From NCBI GenBank assembly GCA_025698895.1, contig JAILWO010000001.1:903001-967000 (forward strand): a stretch of 64,000 bases of DNA, read 5' to 3'. This DNA comes from Rhizobiaceae bacterium. GTDB taxonomy: Bacteria; Pseudomonadota; Alphaproteobacteria; Rhizobiales; Rhizobiaceae. The position numbers and the translations under genes are program-made. This document shows positions 44,013 through 52,889 of the stretch, piece by piece. Each line of letters opens with the position of its first letter. The first letter of the stretch is position 1. The notes under the pieces were generated by a model. That model saw only the letters and a program-made list of their open reading frames with translations. It did not search any database and was not told where the DNA came from.

Positions 44013-45046
44013 GACCGCAGTCCGCCGGCGCGGACGATCTCGACCATGCGCTCGACATGCTCGACCGGCGTGTCGGGGGCGATGCCGTGCCCGAGATTGA
44101 AGATCAGAGGCCCGTCGCCAAGACGCACAAGGATGTCATTGACACCCTCGTCGAGCGCGCTTCCGCCGGCGACCAGCCGCAGGGGATCGAGATTGCCCTG
44201 GACCGCACCGCCGGCCTGCAAGCCCTGCGCCTGCGAAAGTGGCACGCTCCAGTCCAGTCCCAGAGCGGTCACCCCTGTCGCCTCCCGGTAGCCGGCATAA
44301 AGCGAACCGGCACCCTTCGGAAAACCGATAATGGGTGTGTGGGGATGGAGCTTGCGAATCCTTTCCACCATGCGTGCGACCGGGCGGACACAGCACTTCA
44401 CGAACGAAGCCTCGTCGAGCACGCCCGACCAGGAATCGAATATCTGGACGGCATCGGCGCCCGCTTCGATCTGCCTCACCAGATAGTCAGCCGAGACGTC
44501 GGCCAGCAGTTCAAGCAGTGCCTTCATTCGCTCGGGCTCGCGGTAGAGGAACAGTCTGGCCGGCGCCTGATCCGGCGTCCCATGTCCCGCGATCATGTAG
44601 GTCGCCACCGTCCATGGCGCGCCGCAAAAGCCGAGCAGCGTGGTTTCATCCGGCAGTTCGCCGCGAAGCCTGCGTACCGTCTCGATCACCGGCTCCAGGA
44701 ACTCCCCCGCACGCGATGGATCGAGTTTGGCGATCTCATCCGTGCGGATCGGCGTCATGACCGGTCCTCTTCCTTCCTCGAATGCCAGGTCCCGCCCGAG
44801 AGCGTGCGGGACGACGAGGATATCGGAAAACAGGATCGACGCGTCGAAGCCGAAGCGTCGGATCGGCTGCAGCGTCACCTCCACGGCCAGGTCGGGCGTG
44901 TAGCACAGGTCGAGGAAGCCTCCTGCCTTCTCGCGGGTTTGCCTGTATTCGGGAAGATAGCGCCCCGCCTGGCGCATCATCCAGATCGGCGGCGGGAACG
45001 ATCGTGCGCCCCCCAGCACTTCTAGAACGACTCTCTGTCCCGTCAT
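44009..45046 (-). CDS. hemE: Uroporphyrinogen decarboxylase
   Basis: Decarboxylates uroporphyrinogen III to coproporphyrinogen III (345 aa from the ATG at 45046). Signatures are [30 protein letters not shown] with the catalytic aspartate, [14 protein letters not shown] and [16 protein letters not shown]. An in-frame start at 45073 would add nine residues with no family likeness. It is the last leftward gene before the putative origin; in Caulobacter hemE borders the chromosomal origin. Confidence 0.97.
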   Translation of the reverse strand: MTGQRVVLEVLGGARSFPPPIWMMRQAGRYLPEYRQTREKAGGFLDLCYTPDLAVEVTLQPIRRFGFDASILFSDILVVPHALGRDLAFEEGRGPVMTPIRTDEIAKLDPSRAGEFLEPVIETVRRLRGELPDETTLLGFCGAPWTVATYMIAGHGTPDQAPARLFLYREPERMKALLELLADVSADYLVRQIEAGADAVQIFDSWSGVLDEASFVKCCVRPVARMVERIRKLHPHTPIIGFPKGAGSLYAGYREATGVTALGLDWSVPLSQAQGLQAGGAVQGNLDPLRLVAGGSALDEGVNDILVRLGDGPLIFNLGHGIAPDTPVEHVERMVEIVRAGGLRS

Positions 45047-45078
45047 CCGCTCGGTTTTCCGGCAAGCCACCAATAAAG

Positions 45079-45126
45079 GAATCCTGAATTCAGGAAATTT
45101 TCTGATTCTACGACTCTGTCAGAATC
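45079..45126. promoter_or_regulatory. Cluster of four GANTC (CcrM methylation) sites
   Basis: GAATC (45079-45083), GATTC (45104-45108), GACTC (45112-45116) and GAATC (45122-45126) occur in 48 bases. CcrM of alphaproteobacteria methylates GANTC, and its state at origins reports replication. No other GANTC was seen in the rest of the gap. Confidence 0.7.
45082..45095. repeat. 14-bp perfect palindrome in putative oriC
   Basis: TCCTGAATTCAGGA reads the same on both strands and overlaps the first GANTC site. It sits in the AT-rich patch next to hemE. It could be a protein-binding site; no known factor is recognised. Confidence 0.6.
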
Positions 45127-45147
45127 GGGGATCGTCGATGATCCCCG
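45126..45147. repeat. 8-pair inverted repeat in putative oriC
   Basis: CGGGGATC (45126-45133) and GATCCCCG (45140-45147) are perfect complements around GTCGAT. No T-run follows on either strand, so it is not a typical terminator. It may be a structural element of the origin. Confidence 0.6.
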
Positions 45148-45200
45148 ACGACCAGGCTTCGAAGAGGACGACGCCCTCTTGATAGGATATCGAAACGGGT

Positions 45201-45209
45201 TGTGGAAGA
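45201..45209 (-). promoter_or_regulatory. Weak DnaA-box-like sequence
   Basis: TGTGGAAGA (TCTTCCACA on the other strand) differs from TTATCCACA at two positions. It is listed only because of its place in the putative origin. Confidence 0.4.
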
Positions 45210-45355
45210 GGATGGGGAAAGTCTCCAATCGTCGTTATTTTACAAATGGTTGCAATGATCGGAAAATTCGTTCTATCGGCGAGGGGCGCGGCGAAACCTG
45301 GCTTGGCTCCCGGAATTCTCAACAGGTGGGGACCGGAGCGCACGTGGCCCGCCAT

Positions 45356-45364
45356 TGTGGATGA
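45356..45364 (-). promoter_or_regulatory. DnaA-box-like sequence
   Basis: TGTGGATGA (TCATCCACA on the other strand) differs from the consensus TTATCCACA at one position and also resembles the Caulobacter G-box TGATCCACA. It lies in the PPSR side of the gap. Confidence 0.6.
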
Positions 45365-45413
45365 CTTGCCATCTGATACAGTCGCTCGACCCGTCATGCG
45401 CGCCGCGATCCCG

Positions 45414-45422
45414 TTTTCCACT
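45414..45422 (+). promoter_or_regulatory. DnaA-box-like sequence
   Basis: TTTTCCACT differs from the relaxed consensus TTWTNCACA only at the last base. It is 26 bases before the PPSR-proximal box, in the opposite orientation. Confidence 0.5.
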
Positions 45423-45447
45423 TTCCATCACAGCAAGCAGGCCTGAC

Positions 45448-45456
45448 TGTGGAAAA
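45448..45456 (-). promoter_or_regulatory. DnaA box overlapping the PPSR start codon
   Basis: TGTGGAAAA (TTTTCCACA on the other strand) fully matches the relaxed DnaA consensus TTWTNCACA. The GTG start codon of the PPSR gene (45449-45451) is embedded in it. Confidence 0.6.
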
Positions 45457-46270
45457 GGCCCAGAGCTTCTTTCATCTCCATCTGATTTCGGATGCGACGG
45501 GAGAGACCCTGATTGCCGCGGGCCGTGCGGTCGCGGCTCAGTACAAGAACGCGCGTGCGATCGAACACATCTACCCTTTGATCCGCACAACGAGGCAATT
45601 GGAAAAGGTACTCGACGAGATAGACGAGCAGCCCGGCATCGTCCTCTACACGATCGTCGAGAAGGATTTGGCGCGCATGATCGACGAACGCTGTGCCGCG
45701 ATGAGCGTGCCATGCGTATCTGTGCTGGAACCGGTGTTGACAGTATTCCAATCCTATCTCGGCACTCCAGCCGGGCGTCGGGTCGGCGCCCAGCATGTGC
45801 TCGACGCCGACTATTTCAGGCGCATAGACGCGCTCAACTTCACCATGGAGCACGACGACGGACAGCTCCCAGACGATATCGACGAGGCCGAGATCGTGCT
45901 GGTGGGCATTTCGCGGACATCCAAGACGCCGACCAGCATCTATCTCGCCAATCGCGGTATCAAGACGGCCAACGTCCCGATCGTGCTGGGGGTACCGATG
46001 CCGCAAAAGCTCGTCGCCGCCGCCAATTCGCTCGTCGTCGGCCTCATCGCCACCGCGGAGCGCATTTCCCAGGTGCGCCAGCACCGCATCCTTGGAACGA
46101 GTGGCAATTACGCATCGCAGGATTATATCGACCGCGCCGCGATCGCGGAGGAACTCGCCTATGCCCGTCAGTTGTGCACGCGGCATGGTTGGCCGTTGAT
46201 CGACGTCACCCGCCGCTCGATCGAGGAAACGGCGGCGGCCATCGTTGCGCTGCGCGGCCGAAGCCGCTAG
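45449..46270 (+). CDS. Pyruvate, phosphate dikinase regulatory protein (PPSR, DUF299)
   Basis: Bifunctional serine/threonine kinase-phosphorylase of the DUF299 family, which regulates PPDK or PEP synthetase by ADP-dependent phosphorylation (273 aa). It starts with a GTG and has [14 protein letters not shown] at the N-terminus and the P-loop-like [18 protein letters not shown], diagnostic for the family. The C-terminal [14 protein letters not shown] is also typical. The homologous gene (RP001) borders the Caulobacter origin on the side opposite hemE. It begins the rightward maf-aroE-coaE-dnaQ block. Confidence 0.95.
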   Translation: MEKAQSFFHLHLISDATGETLIAAGRAVAAQYKNARAIEHIYPLIRTTRQLEKVLDEIDEQPGIVLYTIVEKDLARMIDERCAAMSVPCVSVLEPVLTVFQSYLGTPAGRRVGAQHVLDADYFRRIDALNFTMEHDDGQLPDDIDEAEIVLVGISRTSKTPTSIYLANRGIKTANVPIVLGVPMPQKLVAAANSLVVGLIATAERISQVRQHRILGTSGNYASQDYIDRAAIAEELAYARQLCTRHGWPLIDVTRRSIEETAAAIVALRGRSR

Positions 46271-46295
46271 CGCTGGATCCTAGGGAACAGACACC

Positions 46296-46913
46296 ATGGC
46301 GCCTGACCCATTGCAATCCTCGGAGCTGATCCTTGCCTCGGCAAGCCCGCATCGAAAGGTCCTGCTCGACAATGCCGGGCTGCGCTTCTTGGTCGAGGCC
46401 GCGCGGATCGACGAGCGCTCCGTCGAGACATCGCTCGCCGACAGCGGCGCTACGCCGGCCGATCTCGCGCTGGTGCTTGCCACGACGAAGGCGGAAGACG
46501 TTTCAGCCAGGCACCCACGGGCCTTCGTCATCGGCTGCGACCAGACGCTGTCCCTGGAAGGAGAGCTTCTTCACAAGGCGGCCGACATGGACGAGGCGCG
46601 CCGGAAACTGCTGCGCCTGTCGGGCAGAACCCACAGGCTCGACAGCGCCGTCGTGGTCGCGCGCAACGGACAAACCCTGTGGTCTCACATAGAACCGGTC
46701 ACGATGACGATGCGCGAACTCACGCCAGCGGCGGTCGGACGTTACCTGGCCGAGGCCGGTGCCGCGGCCCTGACCAGCGTCGGCGCCTACCAGATCGAAG
46801 GCCCCGGCATCCGGTTGTTCGAGCGCATCGACGGCGACTATTTCGCGATCATCGGCCTGCCGCTCCTGCCGTTGCTTGCCGCGCTTCGCGACCTAGGCGC
46901 CCTCGATGACTGA
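46296..46913 (+). CDS. maf: Maf-like nucleoside triphosphate pyrophosphatase
   Basis: House-cleaning pyrophosphatase of the Maf/YceF fold (205 aa). The substrate loop is LASASPHRKVLLDNAG, the metal-site region is GCDQTLSLEG, and SGRTHRLDSAVVV and GAYQIEGPGIRLFERIDGDYFAIIGLPLLPLL complete the family pattern. The eight-base overlap with aroE (46906-46913) and the PPSR-maf-aroE-coaE-dnaQ order are those of other Rhizobiales origins. Confidence 0.94.
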   Translation: MAPDPLQSSELILASASPHRKVLLDNAGLRFLVEAARIDERSVETSLADSGATPADLALVLATTKAEDVSARHPRAFVIGCDQTLSLEGELLHKAADMDEARRKLLRLSGRTHRLDSAVVVARNGQTLWSHIEPVTMTMRELTPAAVGRYLAEAGAAALTSVGAYQIEGPGIRLFERIDGDYFAIIGLPLLPLLAALRDLGALDD

Positions 46914-47739
46914 GCGGCGACGCGCCTTCGTGTGCGGGCATCCCGTCGCCCATTCGCGGTCCCCCCTCATTCACGGCTACTGGCTCCGGCGTTACGGCAT
47001 TCCGGGCAGCTATGAAGCCGTCGACCGTGCGCCGGACCGGGTTCACGCCTTTCTCACCGGCCTCGGAGCGGAAGGATTTGTCGGCGGCAATGTCACCATT
47101 CCGCACAAGGAGGCGGCTTTCGCGGCTTGCGCCGAGGTGGACGAGACGGCAAGGCGGATCGGGGCCGTCAACACGGTCTGGCTGGAGGATGGCATCCTCC
47201 GGGGCGGCAATACCGACGCGCACGGCTTCTGCGCCAATCTCGACGAGCACGTCCCCGGCTGGGCGGATGTCCCGGCGGCCGTCGTGCTCGGAGCGGGCGG
47301 GGCCGCGCGCGCCGTCGTCGAGGCGCTCGGGTCGCGCGGCATCGGCGATATCCGCATCGTCAACCGGACGCTCCCCAGGGCGCGGGAACTGAAGGATCGT
47401 TTCGGCGGCGGCGCGTCCGCTCACGCGCTCGGATCGCTGCGCGACCTGCTTGCCGACTGCCGCCTGCTGGTCAACACCACCGCCGCCGGCATGGAAGGCC
47501 ACGAGGATCTGCAGCTCGACCTCTCCGGCCTGCCGGACGAGGCGATCGTCACCGATATCGTCTACACGCCGCTGGTCACGCCTCTCCTGGCCTCGGCCCG
47601 CCGCCGCGGTCTGCGCACCGTCGACGGGCTGGGCATGCTCCTGCACCAGGCGGTGCCCGGCTTCGAACGCTGGTTCGGCCACAGGCCCGAGGTCACGGAC
47701 GGACTGCGTCGCCTCGTCGAGAAGGACCTGGGTTCGTGA
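46906..47739 (+). CDS. aroE: Shikimate dehydrogenase
   Basis: NADPH-dependent reduction of 3-dehydroshikimate in the aromatic amino acid pathway (277 aa). The shikimate-binding [17 protein letters not shown] is at the N-terminus and the catalytic lysine is in [13 protein letters not shown]. The NADP-binding [16 protein letters not shown] and late [13 protein letters not shown] are conserved. The start overlaps maf by eight bases and the stop overlaps the coaE start (GTGA), so the three genes are probably translated in series. Confidence 0.96.
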   Translation: MTERRRAFVCGHPVAHSRSPLIHGYWLRRYGIPGSYEAVDRAPDRVHAFLTGLGAEGFVGGNVTIPHKEAAFAACAEVDETARRIGAVNTVWLEDGILRGGNTDAHGFCANLDEHVPGWADVPAAVVLGAGGAARAVVEALGSRGIGDIRIVNRTLPRARELKDRFGGGASAHALGSLRDLLADCRLLVNTTAAGMEGHEDLQLDLSGLPDEAIVTDIVYTPLVTPLLASARRRGLRTVDGLGMLLHQAVPGFERWFGHRPEVTDGLRRLVEKDLGS

Positions 47740-48323
47740 TCGTCCTTGGTTTGACCGGCTCCATCGGCATGGGCAAGTCAACGACCGCGCGGATGTTCGC
47801 CGAGGCCGGCGTTCCGGTCCACGATGCCGACGCCGCGGTGCACCGCATCCAGAATGGCCCGGCGCTCGAGGCGATCGCCGCCGCCTTCCCCGGCGTGGTC
47901 GTGGGCGGCAGGGTAGACCGCGACCGTCTCGGCAAGGCCGTCTTCGGCCGGCCGGAGGCGCTGCGCAGGCTCGAGGCGATCCTTCACCCGCTCGTGCGCG
48001 CCGATTCGGACGCCTTCCTCGCCCGCCACCGGGAAGGTGGCACGCCGGTCGTGCTTCTCGACATTCCGCTTCTGTTCGAGACCGGCGGCCGCGACCGGGT
48101 CGACAAGGTCGTGGTGGTCTCCGCTCCGGCCGACGTCCAGCGCGAACGCGTCATGGCCCGTCCGGGCATGACGGCCGAGCGGTTCGAGGCGATCCTGTCG
48201 AGACAGACACCGGATGCCGAAAAGCGCGCGCGCGCCGACTTCGTGATCGACACGAGCCGCGGCCTTCGCGAGGCCCGGCGCCAGGTCCGCGCCATCCTCC
48301 ACGAGCTTGAAAATGCTGGATAG
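47736..48323 (+). CDS. coaE: Dephospho-CoA kinase
   Basis: Last step of coenzyme A synthesis (195 aa). The P-loop [20 protein letters not shown] begins right after the start. [20 protein letters not shown] and [18 protein letters not shown] are family signatures. The start is a GTG that overlaps the aroE stop by four bases; the longer open frame upstream is an aroE shadow. dnaQ follows after 65 bases. Confidence 0.95.
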   Translation: MIVLGLTGSIGMGKSTTARMFAEAGVPVHDADAAVHRIQNGPALEAIAAAFPGVVVGGRVDRDRLGKAVFGRPEALRRLEAILHPLVRADSDAFLARHREGGTPVVLLDIPLLFETGGRDRVDKVVVVSAPADVQRERVMARPGMTAERFEAILSRQTPDAEKRARADFVIDTSRGLREARRQVRAILHELENAG

Positions 48324-48388
48324 ACGAGCAGGCCGCCTTGAACGGCCCGTCGCGTTCGGCGAATCTGCTTGCGGGAGCGGCTGATTCC

Positions 48389-49123
48389 ATGCGCGAGATC
48401 ATCTTCGACACCGAAACCACCGGCCTCGATCCTCGCGAGGACCGGGTGATAGAGCTCGGCGGCGTCGAGCTGCACAACCGCTTTCCGACGGGCCGGACCT
48501 TTCATACATTCATCAATCCGCAGGGGCGCCCGGTCCATCCCGAGGCGCTTGCCGTGCACGGCATCTCCGACGACCAGCTGCGCGACAAGCCGACCTTCGC
48601 CGAGATCGGCCCCCAATGGCTGGATTTCGTCGGCGACGCGCGTCTCGTCGCTCACAATGCCGGCTTCGACATGAGCTTCCTTGATGCCGAGTTCACGCGC
48701 ATCGGCCTGGCCTGTTTCGACGCGGCCAGGGTCGTCGACACGCTGCAGATCGCGCGCCGCAAGCATCCGATGGGGCCGAACTCGCTGGATGCGCTTTGCA
48801 AGCGCTACGGCATCTCGAACGCGCACCGTACCAAGCACGGCGCCTTGCTCGATTCCGAATTGCTGGCAGAGGTCTATATCGAGCTGGCCGGGGGGCGGCA
48901 GGCAGCTCTCGTGCTCGAGACCAGGGAGGCGACGGTCGAGGTCTCGGATAGCGGCGCCCGCATCGAAGTCGTCACGACCAGGACGCGCACCCGCCCGCTG
49001 GCGCCGCGCTTGAGCGACGCCGAGCGCGCCGCCCATGGCGCGCTCGTGTCACGGCTTGGCGAAGGCGCCCTGTGGCGCAGGACCGTTCACTACGCTGAAA
49101 CAAGCGAGGCCGCCGGCGACTGA
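48389..49123 (+). CDS. dnaQ: DNA polymerase III epsilon (proofreading exonuclease)
   Basis: 3'-5' exonuclease subunit of the replicative polymerase (244 aa). Exo I is FDTETTGLD, Exo II is HNAGFDMSFLDAEF, and Exo III is HRTKHGALLDSELLAEVY. The C-terminal region after about 180 is the flexible polymerase-binding tail. The ATG at 48389 gives the family start MREIIFDTETTG; an upstream in-frame ATG adds 17 unrelated residues. It converges with secB (20-base gap). Confidence 0.96.
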   Translation: MREIIFDTETTGLDPREDRVIELGGVELHNRFPTGRTFHTFINPQGRPVHPEALAVHGISDDQLRDKPTFAEIGPQWLDFVGDARLVAHNAGFDMSFLDAEFTRIGLACFDAARVVDTLQIARRKHPMGPNSLDALCKRYGISNAHRTKHGALLDSELLAEVYIELAGGRQAALVLETREATVEVSDSGARIEVVTTRTRTRPLAPRLSDAERAAHGALVSRLGEGALWRRTVHYAETSEAAGD

Positions 49124-49143
49124 GTGGCGGTCTCGGAGAGATC

Positions 49144-49656
49144 TCAGCTCGTCTGCACCTTGGCGCGCGCTTGTTCTTCCGCGACGCGCTGCTGGAACAT
49201 CTGCGCGAAGTCGATCGGCTCCAGCATCAGCGGCGGGAAGCCGCCATTGCGGGTCGCGTCCGCGATGATGTGCCGGGCGAAGGGGAACAGAAGCCGCGGG
49301 CATTCGATGAAGAGCACCGGCAGGACATGCTCCTGCGGAAAGCCGTCGACACGAAACACGCCGCCATAGACGAGCTCGACATTGAACAGCACGTCCTTGT
49401 CGACTTCGGCTTTGGCCGTGATCGTCAGATGGACATCGAAATCCTTGCCGGCGATCGGGTTCGCGTTGACGTTGACATTGATGCTGATGCCCGGTGCCTT
49501 GTCGCGCGGTTTCAGTGCCGAAGGCGCGTTCGGGCTCTCGAAGGAGAGATCCTTGATATACTGGGCGAGGATGTTCAGCGAGGGCTGTCCGCCACTGCCC
49601 TTCTGCGCGGCGGCGCCACCGTTGCCGGGGCTGTTTTTGTCCGGCGCGTCGGCCAT
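49144..49656 (-). CDS. secB: Protein-export chaperone SecB
   Basis: Cytoplasmic chaperone that keeps precursor proteins unfolded and delivers them to SecA (170 aa). Signatures are [54 protein letters not shown] and [20 protein letters not shown]. An alanine/glycine-rich N-terminal extension is typical in alphaproteobacteria. Convergent with dnaQ; fxsA lies upstream on the same strand with a 114-base gap. Confidence 0.97.
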   Translation of the reverse strand: MADAPDKNSPGNGGAAAQKGSGGQPSLNILAQYIKDLSFESPNAPSALKPRDKAPGISINVNVNANPIAGKDFDVHLTITAKAEVDKDVLFNVELVYGGVFRVDGFPQEHVLPVLFIECPRLLFPFARHIIADATRNGGFPPLMLEPIDFAQMFQQRVAEEQARAKVQTS

Positions 49657-49770
49657 GATCGCCTACCTTTCATGTAAATCTGGCAAAGCTTGACGGCCTC
49701 GCGGCCGCTTCGGGTGTGGGGCAGCTAGCATGGTGACGGGGGGCTGGCAAGAATTCGTCGCCGAGGAGGA

Positions 49771-50304
49771 TCAGCGATCCGGATCGCGCGGAAGCGACCG
49801 CCAGGGCGTATCGTTCGACCTGTCCGGCCGGTTGGCGGGGTCCCGATCGGTGTGAAAGTCCTCGGGGTCGAGATCGATTGTGTGATCCTCCTGTCTCCGG
49901 CGGAAGGGTCCGGCGCCGCCCATGCCGGCACGAAAGCTCGCGCTTCGCACCACGATCCTTGCCGCCACGAAGGACCAGATCGCGTCGCGGACAGGAGGCA
50001 CGAACAGCAGGAGCCCGATCGTGTCGGTGAGGAAACCCGGCGTCAGCAGAAGCAGGCCGGCAGCCAGGATCATGACGCCCGACGCCAGCTCCCGCCCGGG
50101 AATACGGCCCGCATCGAGCTCGGCCCGGACCCGCGAAACGATGGCGAAACCCTGGACACGCAGAAGTATCGTGCCCGTCACCGCGGTCAGCAGGACAAGC
50201 CCGATCGTCGGCAATACCCCGATCTGGCTTCCCACCATGACGAAAATCGCGATCTCGCTCAGCGGCACCGCGAGGAACAGGAAAGGGATGAGGCCGAGCG
50301 GCAA
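49771..50304 (-). CDS. fxsA: FxsA-family membrane protein
   Basis: A 177-residue inner-membrane protein. FxsA features are the N-terminal helix LIPFLFLAVPLSEIAIFVMVG, GTILLRVQGFAIVSRVRAELDAGRIPG, and LLLLTPGFLTDTIGLLLFVPPVR. About four hydrophobic helices are followed by a polar C-terminal tail. In E. coli the protein (suppressor of F exclusion of phage T7) has no known enzyme role. It is divergent from the tim44-like gene with a 190-base spacer. Confidence 0.9.
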   Translation of the reverse strand: MPLGLIPFLFLAVPLSEIAIFVMVGSQIGVLPTIGLVLLTAVTGTILLRVQGFAIVSRVRAELDAGRIPGRELASGVMILAAGLLLLTPGFLTDTIGLLLFVPPVRDAIWSFVAARIVVRSASFRAGMGGAGPFRRRQEDHTIDLDPEDFHTDRDPANRPDRSNDTPWRSLPRDPDR

Positions 50305-50497
50305 GGCGGTTTCCGCGTGGTTGGTTTCGAAACGACGATCGTTTGCCTAGATAGTCATCGCGCGCGCCGATTTGAATGATGGCCGCTTGCATTCTATATG
50401 GTTTGTGTCGAGAGAGGGTTCCTGAGGCATCCGGCGAAAACCCTCCGGACATAGCCACCGCACAGCGCGCGGCCCACGGATTCGATTGGCGGACCAA

Positions 50498-51214
50498 ATG
50501 GATTTCTTCGACTTCGGGACGATCTTCTTTCTGGTCGCCGCTGTGGTGATATTCATGCAGTTGCGAAACGTGCTTGGCCGGCGCACCGGAAACGAGCGGC
50601 CTCCATATGATCCCTATTCGGCCGGACGCGAACGAGGCCCTCGCGAAGCCGCGAACGGACAGGCCAACGAGAATGTCGTCGCCCTTCCGAGGCGTAAGGG
50701 ACAGCCGTCCAGGGATGAGGCGAACTACGCCGCGATCGATGAATATGTGAAGCCGGACAAGCCTTTGAATGCAGGGCTGCGCGCCATCCGCGATGCCGAC
50801 AGCACCTTCGATCCGAAGACCTTCGTCGAGGGAGCCAAGATGGCCTACGAGATGATCGTCATGGCCTATGCCGATGGTGACCGAAAGACGCTCAAGAACC
50901 TGCTGTCGAGGGAGGTCTACGAAGGGTTCGTCGCCGAGATCGGCAAACGCGAGAAACGGGACGAGAAGATCCAGTCCTCCTTTGTCGGGATCGAGAAGGC
51001 CGAGATCGTGGCGGCCGAAATGAAGGGTTCCGAAGCCCACCTTACCTTGCGTATCGTGTCCGAGCTGATTTCTGCGACCCGGAACGCATCGGGCGAGGTC
51101 ATAGACGGCGATCCCGAAACCGTTGTGCCGGTCACGGATGTGTGGACCTTTGCGCGTGACACGCGATCGCGCGATCCGAACTGGAAGCTGGTCGCCACCG
51201 AAGCCGAAGACTGA
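50498..51214 (+). CDS. Tim44-like domain membrane protein
   Basis: A 238-residue protein with an N-terminal membrane anchor (FFDFGTIFFLVAAVVIFMQL), a basic low-complexity linker, and a C-terminal Tim44-like domain (about 95-238) including AYEMIVMAYADGDRKTLKNLLSREVYEGF. In alphaproteobacteria such proteins (TimA-like) relate to mitochondrial Tim44, but their partner is not known. The ATG at 50498 is preferred; a TTG twelve bases earlier is in frame. It is followed by mltA after five bases. Confidence 0.9.
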   Translation: MDFFDFGTIFFLVAAVVIFMQLRNVLGRRTGNERPPYDPYSAGRERGPREAANGQANENVVALPRRKGQPSRDEANYAAIDEYVKPDKPLNAGLRAIRDADSTFDPKTFVEGAKMAYEMIVMAYADGDRKTLKNLLSREVYEGFVAEIGKREKRDEKIQSSFVGIEKAEIVAAEMKGSEAHLTLRIVSELISATRNASGEVIDGDPETVVPVTDVWTFARDTRSRDPNWKLVATEAED

Positions 51215-51219
51215 GGGTC

Positions 51220-52347
51220 ATGGTTGCGACGCTTGAAGGCGCCGCGCCGATCCGCCGGGACGGCGCGCTCGTCCCGACACGCTTCGCCGATCTTCCCGGC
51301 TGGGAGCAGGCCGATTTCGTGACGGCGTTCGGCGCCTTTCGCCTCAACGCACGGCAATCCCTGCATCGCCGCTATCGCGCTGGCTCGATCGGCGCAAGCG
51401 CGGAGGACCTGGAACCGGCCTGGTCGGAAACCCGGGACGTTTCGGGCCTGACACGGCGGGAGGCGCGGGACTTCTTCGAACGCCATTTTCGTCCGGCCTT
51501 CGTCCGGCCCGAGGGAAGGGACAGGGGGTTCGTGACCGGCTATTACGAGCCGATCGTCGAGGCCTCACCAGTGAGGACTGCCCGTCACCGGGTGCCGCTA
51601 TTGGCCCGCCCACCTGATCTGGTTGATCTGGACGCGGCCAATCGCCCTGCCGATATGGATTCGGCGATGGCGTTCGGTCGCCGCGACGATGCCGGCCGTC
51701 TGGTGGAATACTGGGACCGGGCGGCGATCGATAGAGGTGCGCTGGAGGGGAGGGGCCTCGAGATCGCCTGGCTGGAAAACCGCGTCGAGGCCTATTTCAT
51801 TCATGTTCAGGGTGCCGCGCGTCTCGTCTTCCCCGATGGCCGGACGATCCGCGTCACCTATGCCGCTAAATCCGGACATCCATTCACCGGTGCCGGCCAG
51901 GTCCTGATCGAGTTAGGCGAGTTGCGGCGCGAGGACGTTACTATGCGCGCCATCCGCGACTGGCTGGCCGACAATCCACATCGGGTCGATGAGATCCTAT
52001 GGCGAAACCGCTCCTACATCTTCTTTCGGGAGGCGCCTGTCGACGATCCGGCTGCCGGCCCGGTTGCCGCGGCCAAGGTTCCGCTGACAGCCGGCTGCTC
52101 GGTCGCCGTCGACCGGTTGCTGCATACCTTTTCCACGCCGTTCTTCATTGTCGCGCCCTCTCTGACCGCCATTGACGGCCGATCCTTCTCCCGGCTCATG
52201 ATCGCGCAGGACACGGGATCGGCCATTCTCGGGCCGGCCCGCGCCGACCTCTTCATCGGCTCGGGCCACGAAGCCGGCGAGATCGCCGGCGCGATCCGGC
52301 ATGACGCCGACTTCTTCGTGCTCCTGCCTAAGGCGTCGCTGCCGTGA
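51220..52347 (+). CDS. mltA: Membrane-bound lytic murein transglycosylase A
   Basis: MltA-family transglycosylase that cleaves peptidoglycan glycan strands (375 aa). Family sequences are RGFVTGYYEPIVEAS, the MltA domain with VEAYFIHVQGAARLVFPDGRTIRVTYAAKSGHPFTG, and a 3D-domain ending with MIAQDTGSAILGPARADLFIGSG, which contains the catalytic aspartate. No signal peptide or lipobox is visible, so export is unclear; many Rhizobiales homologues look the same. It overlaps the Smr gene by four bases. Confidence 0.92.
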   Translation: MVATLEGAAPIRRDGALVPTRFADLPGWEQADFVTAFGAFRLNARQSLHRRYRAGSIGASAEDLEPAWSETRDVSGLTRREARDFFERHFRPAFVRPEGRDRGFVTGYYEPIVEASPVRTARHRVPLLARPPDLVDLDAANRPADMDSAMAFGRRDDAGRLVEYWDRAAIDRGALEGRGLEIAWLENRVEAYFIHVQGAARLVFPDGRTIRVTYAAKSGHPFTGAGQVLIELGELRREDVTMRAIRDWLADNPHRVDEILWRNRSYIFFREAPVDDPAAGPVAAAKVPLTAGCSVAVDRLLHTFSTPFFIVAPSLTAIDGRSFSRLMIAQDTGSAILGPARADLFIGSGHEAGEIAGAIRHDADFFVLLPKASLP

Positions 52348-52889
52348 CCCGATCAGGACGGAAGCTCTCGGCGGACGATCGCGTTCTTTGGTCGACGGTG
52401 GCGCGCACGGTCACGCCGCTGCGTGACCGGGAGAAGGACGCAAGGCTATTTGCCGAACTGGCCGCGGCCGAACCTCATGTCGCCGAGCCGAAGCCGGCTG
52501 CGGCGCCGTCCTTCGCGCCACGGCGGGCTACGCCCGTTAAGCCCGCCCAAAAGACTTTGGACCGGATCGACCGCGTCAAGCTCGCGAAAGGCAAGGTGGC
52601 GATCGACGGCCGCATCGACCTGCACGGCATGACGCAGCACGACGCCCATCTGCTCCTGCTCGGCTTCCTGCGGCGCGCCCGGTCGCAGGGCCTGCGCAAT
52701 GTGCTCGTCATCACCGGCAAGGGTTCCTCGCTCGGTAGCGAGGGCGCCTTGCGCCGCGCGGTGCCGCACTGGCTGGCGACGCCGGAGTTTCGCACCCTCG
52801 TCAGCGGCTGGTCCGAAGCCGGCCGGCCCCATGGCGGGGAGGGCGCACTCTATGTCCGGCTCACGCGTGACCGGGAACGGAACCGGTGA
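52344..52889 (+). CDS. Smr/MutS2-domain protein
   Basis: A 181-residue protein with a basic N-terminal half and a C-terminal Smr domain (about 90-175): IDGRIDLHGMTQHDAHLLLLGFL, VLVITGKGSSLGSEGALRRAVPHWL and GGEGALYVRLTR. Smr domains are DNA/RNA nucleases or ribosome-associated nucleases in some bacteria; the substrate here is unknown. It overlaps both mltA (start at 52344) and the XRE gene (GTGA at 52886), a conserved rhizobial order. Confidence 0.92.
   Translation: MTRSGRKLSADDRVLWSTVARTVTPLRDREKDARLFAELAAAEPHVAEPKPAAAPSFAPRRATPVKPAQKTLDRIDRVKLAKGKVAIDGRIDLHGMTQHDAHLLLLGFLRRARSQGLRNVLVITGKGSSLGSEGALRRAVPHWLATPEFRTLVSGWSEAGRPHGGEGALYVRLTRDRERNR

Larger units (their letters stand above)
45047..45456. 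other. Putative chromosomal replication origin (oriC), hemE/PPSR gap
   Basis: This 402-base gap (plus the first bases of the next gene) holds no credible gene and separates divergent gene blocks. It contains AT-rich patches (about 45071-45110 and 45230-45275) in otherwise GC-rich DNA, four GANTC sites at 45079-45126, a 14-base palindrome, an 8-pair hairpin, and several sequences one or two bases from the DnaA box. Its flanks, hemE and the PPSR/DUF299 gene, border the mapped Caulobacter origin, and parABS lies about 7 kb away. Origin function is inferred from these features together. Confidence 0.82.
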
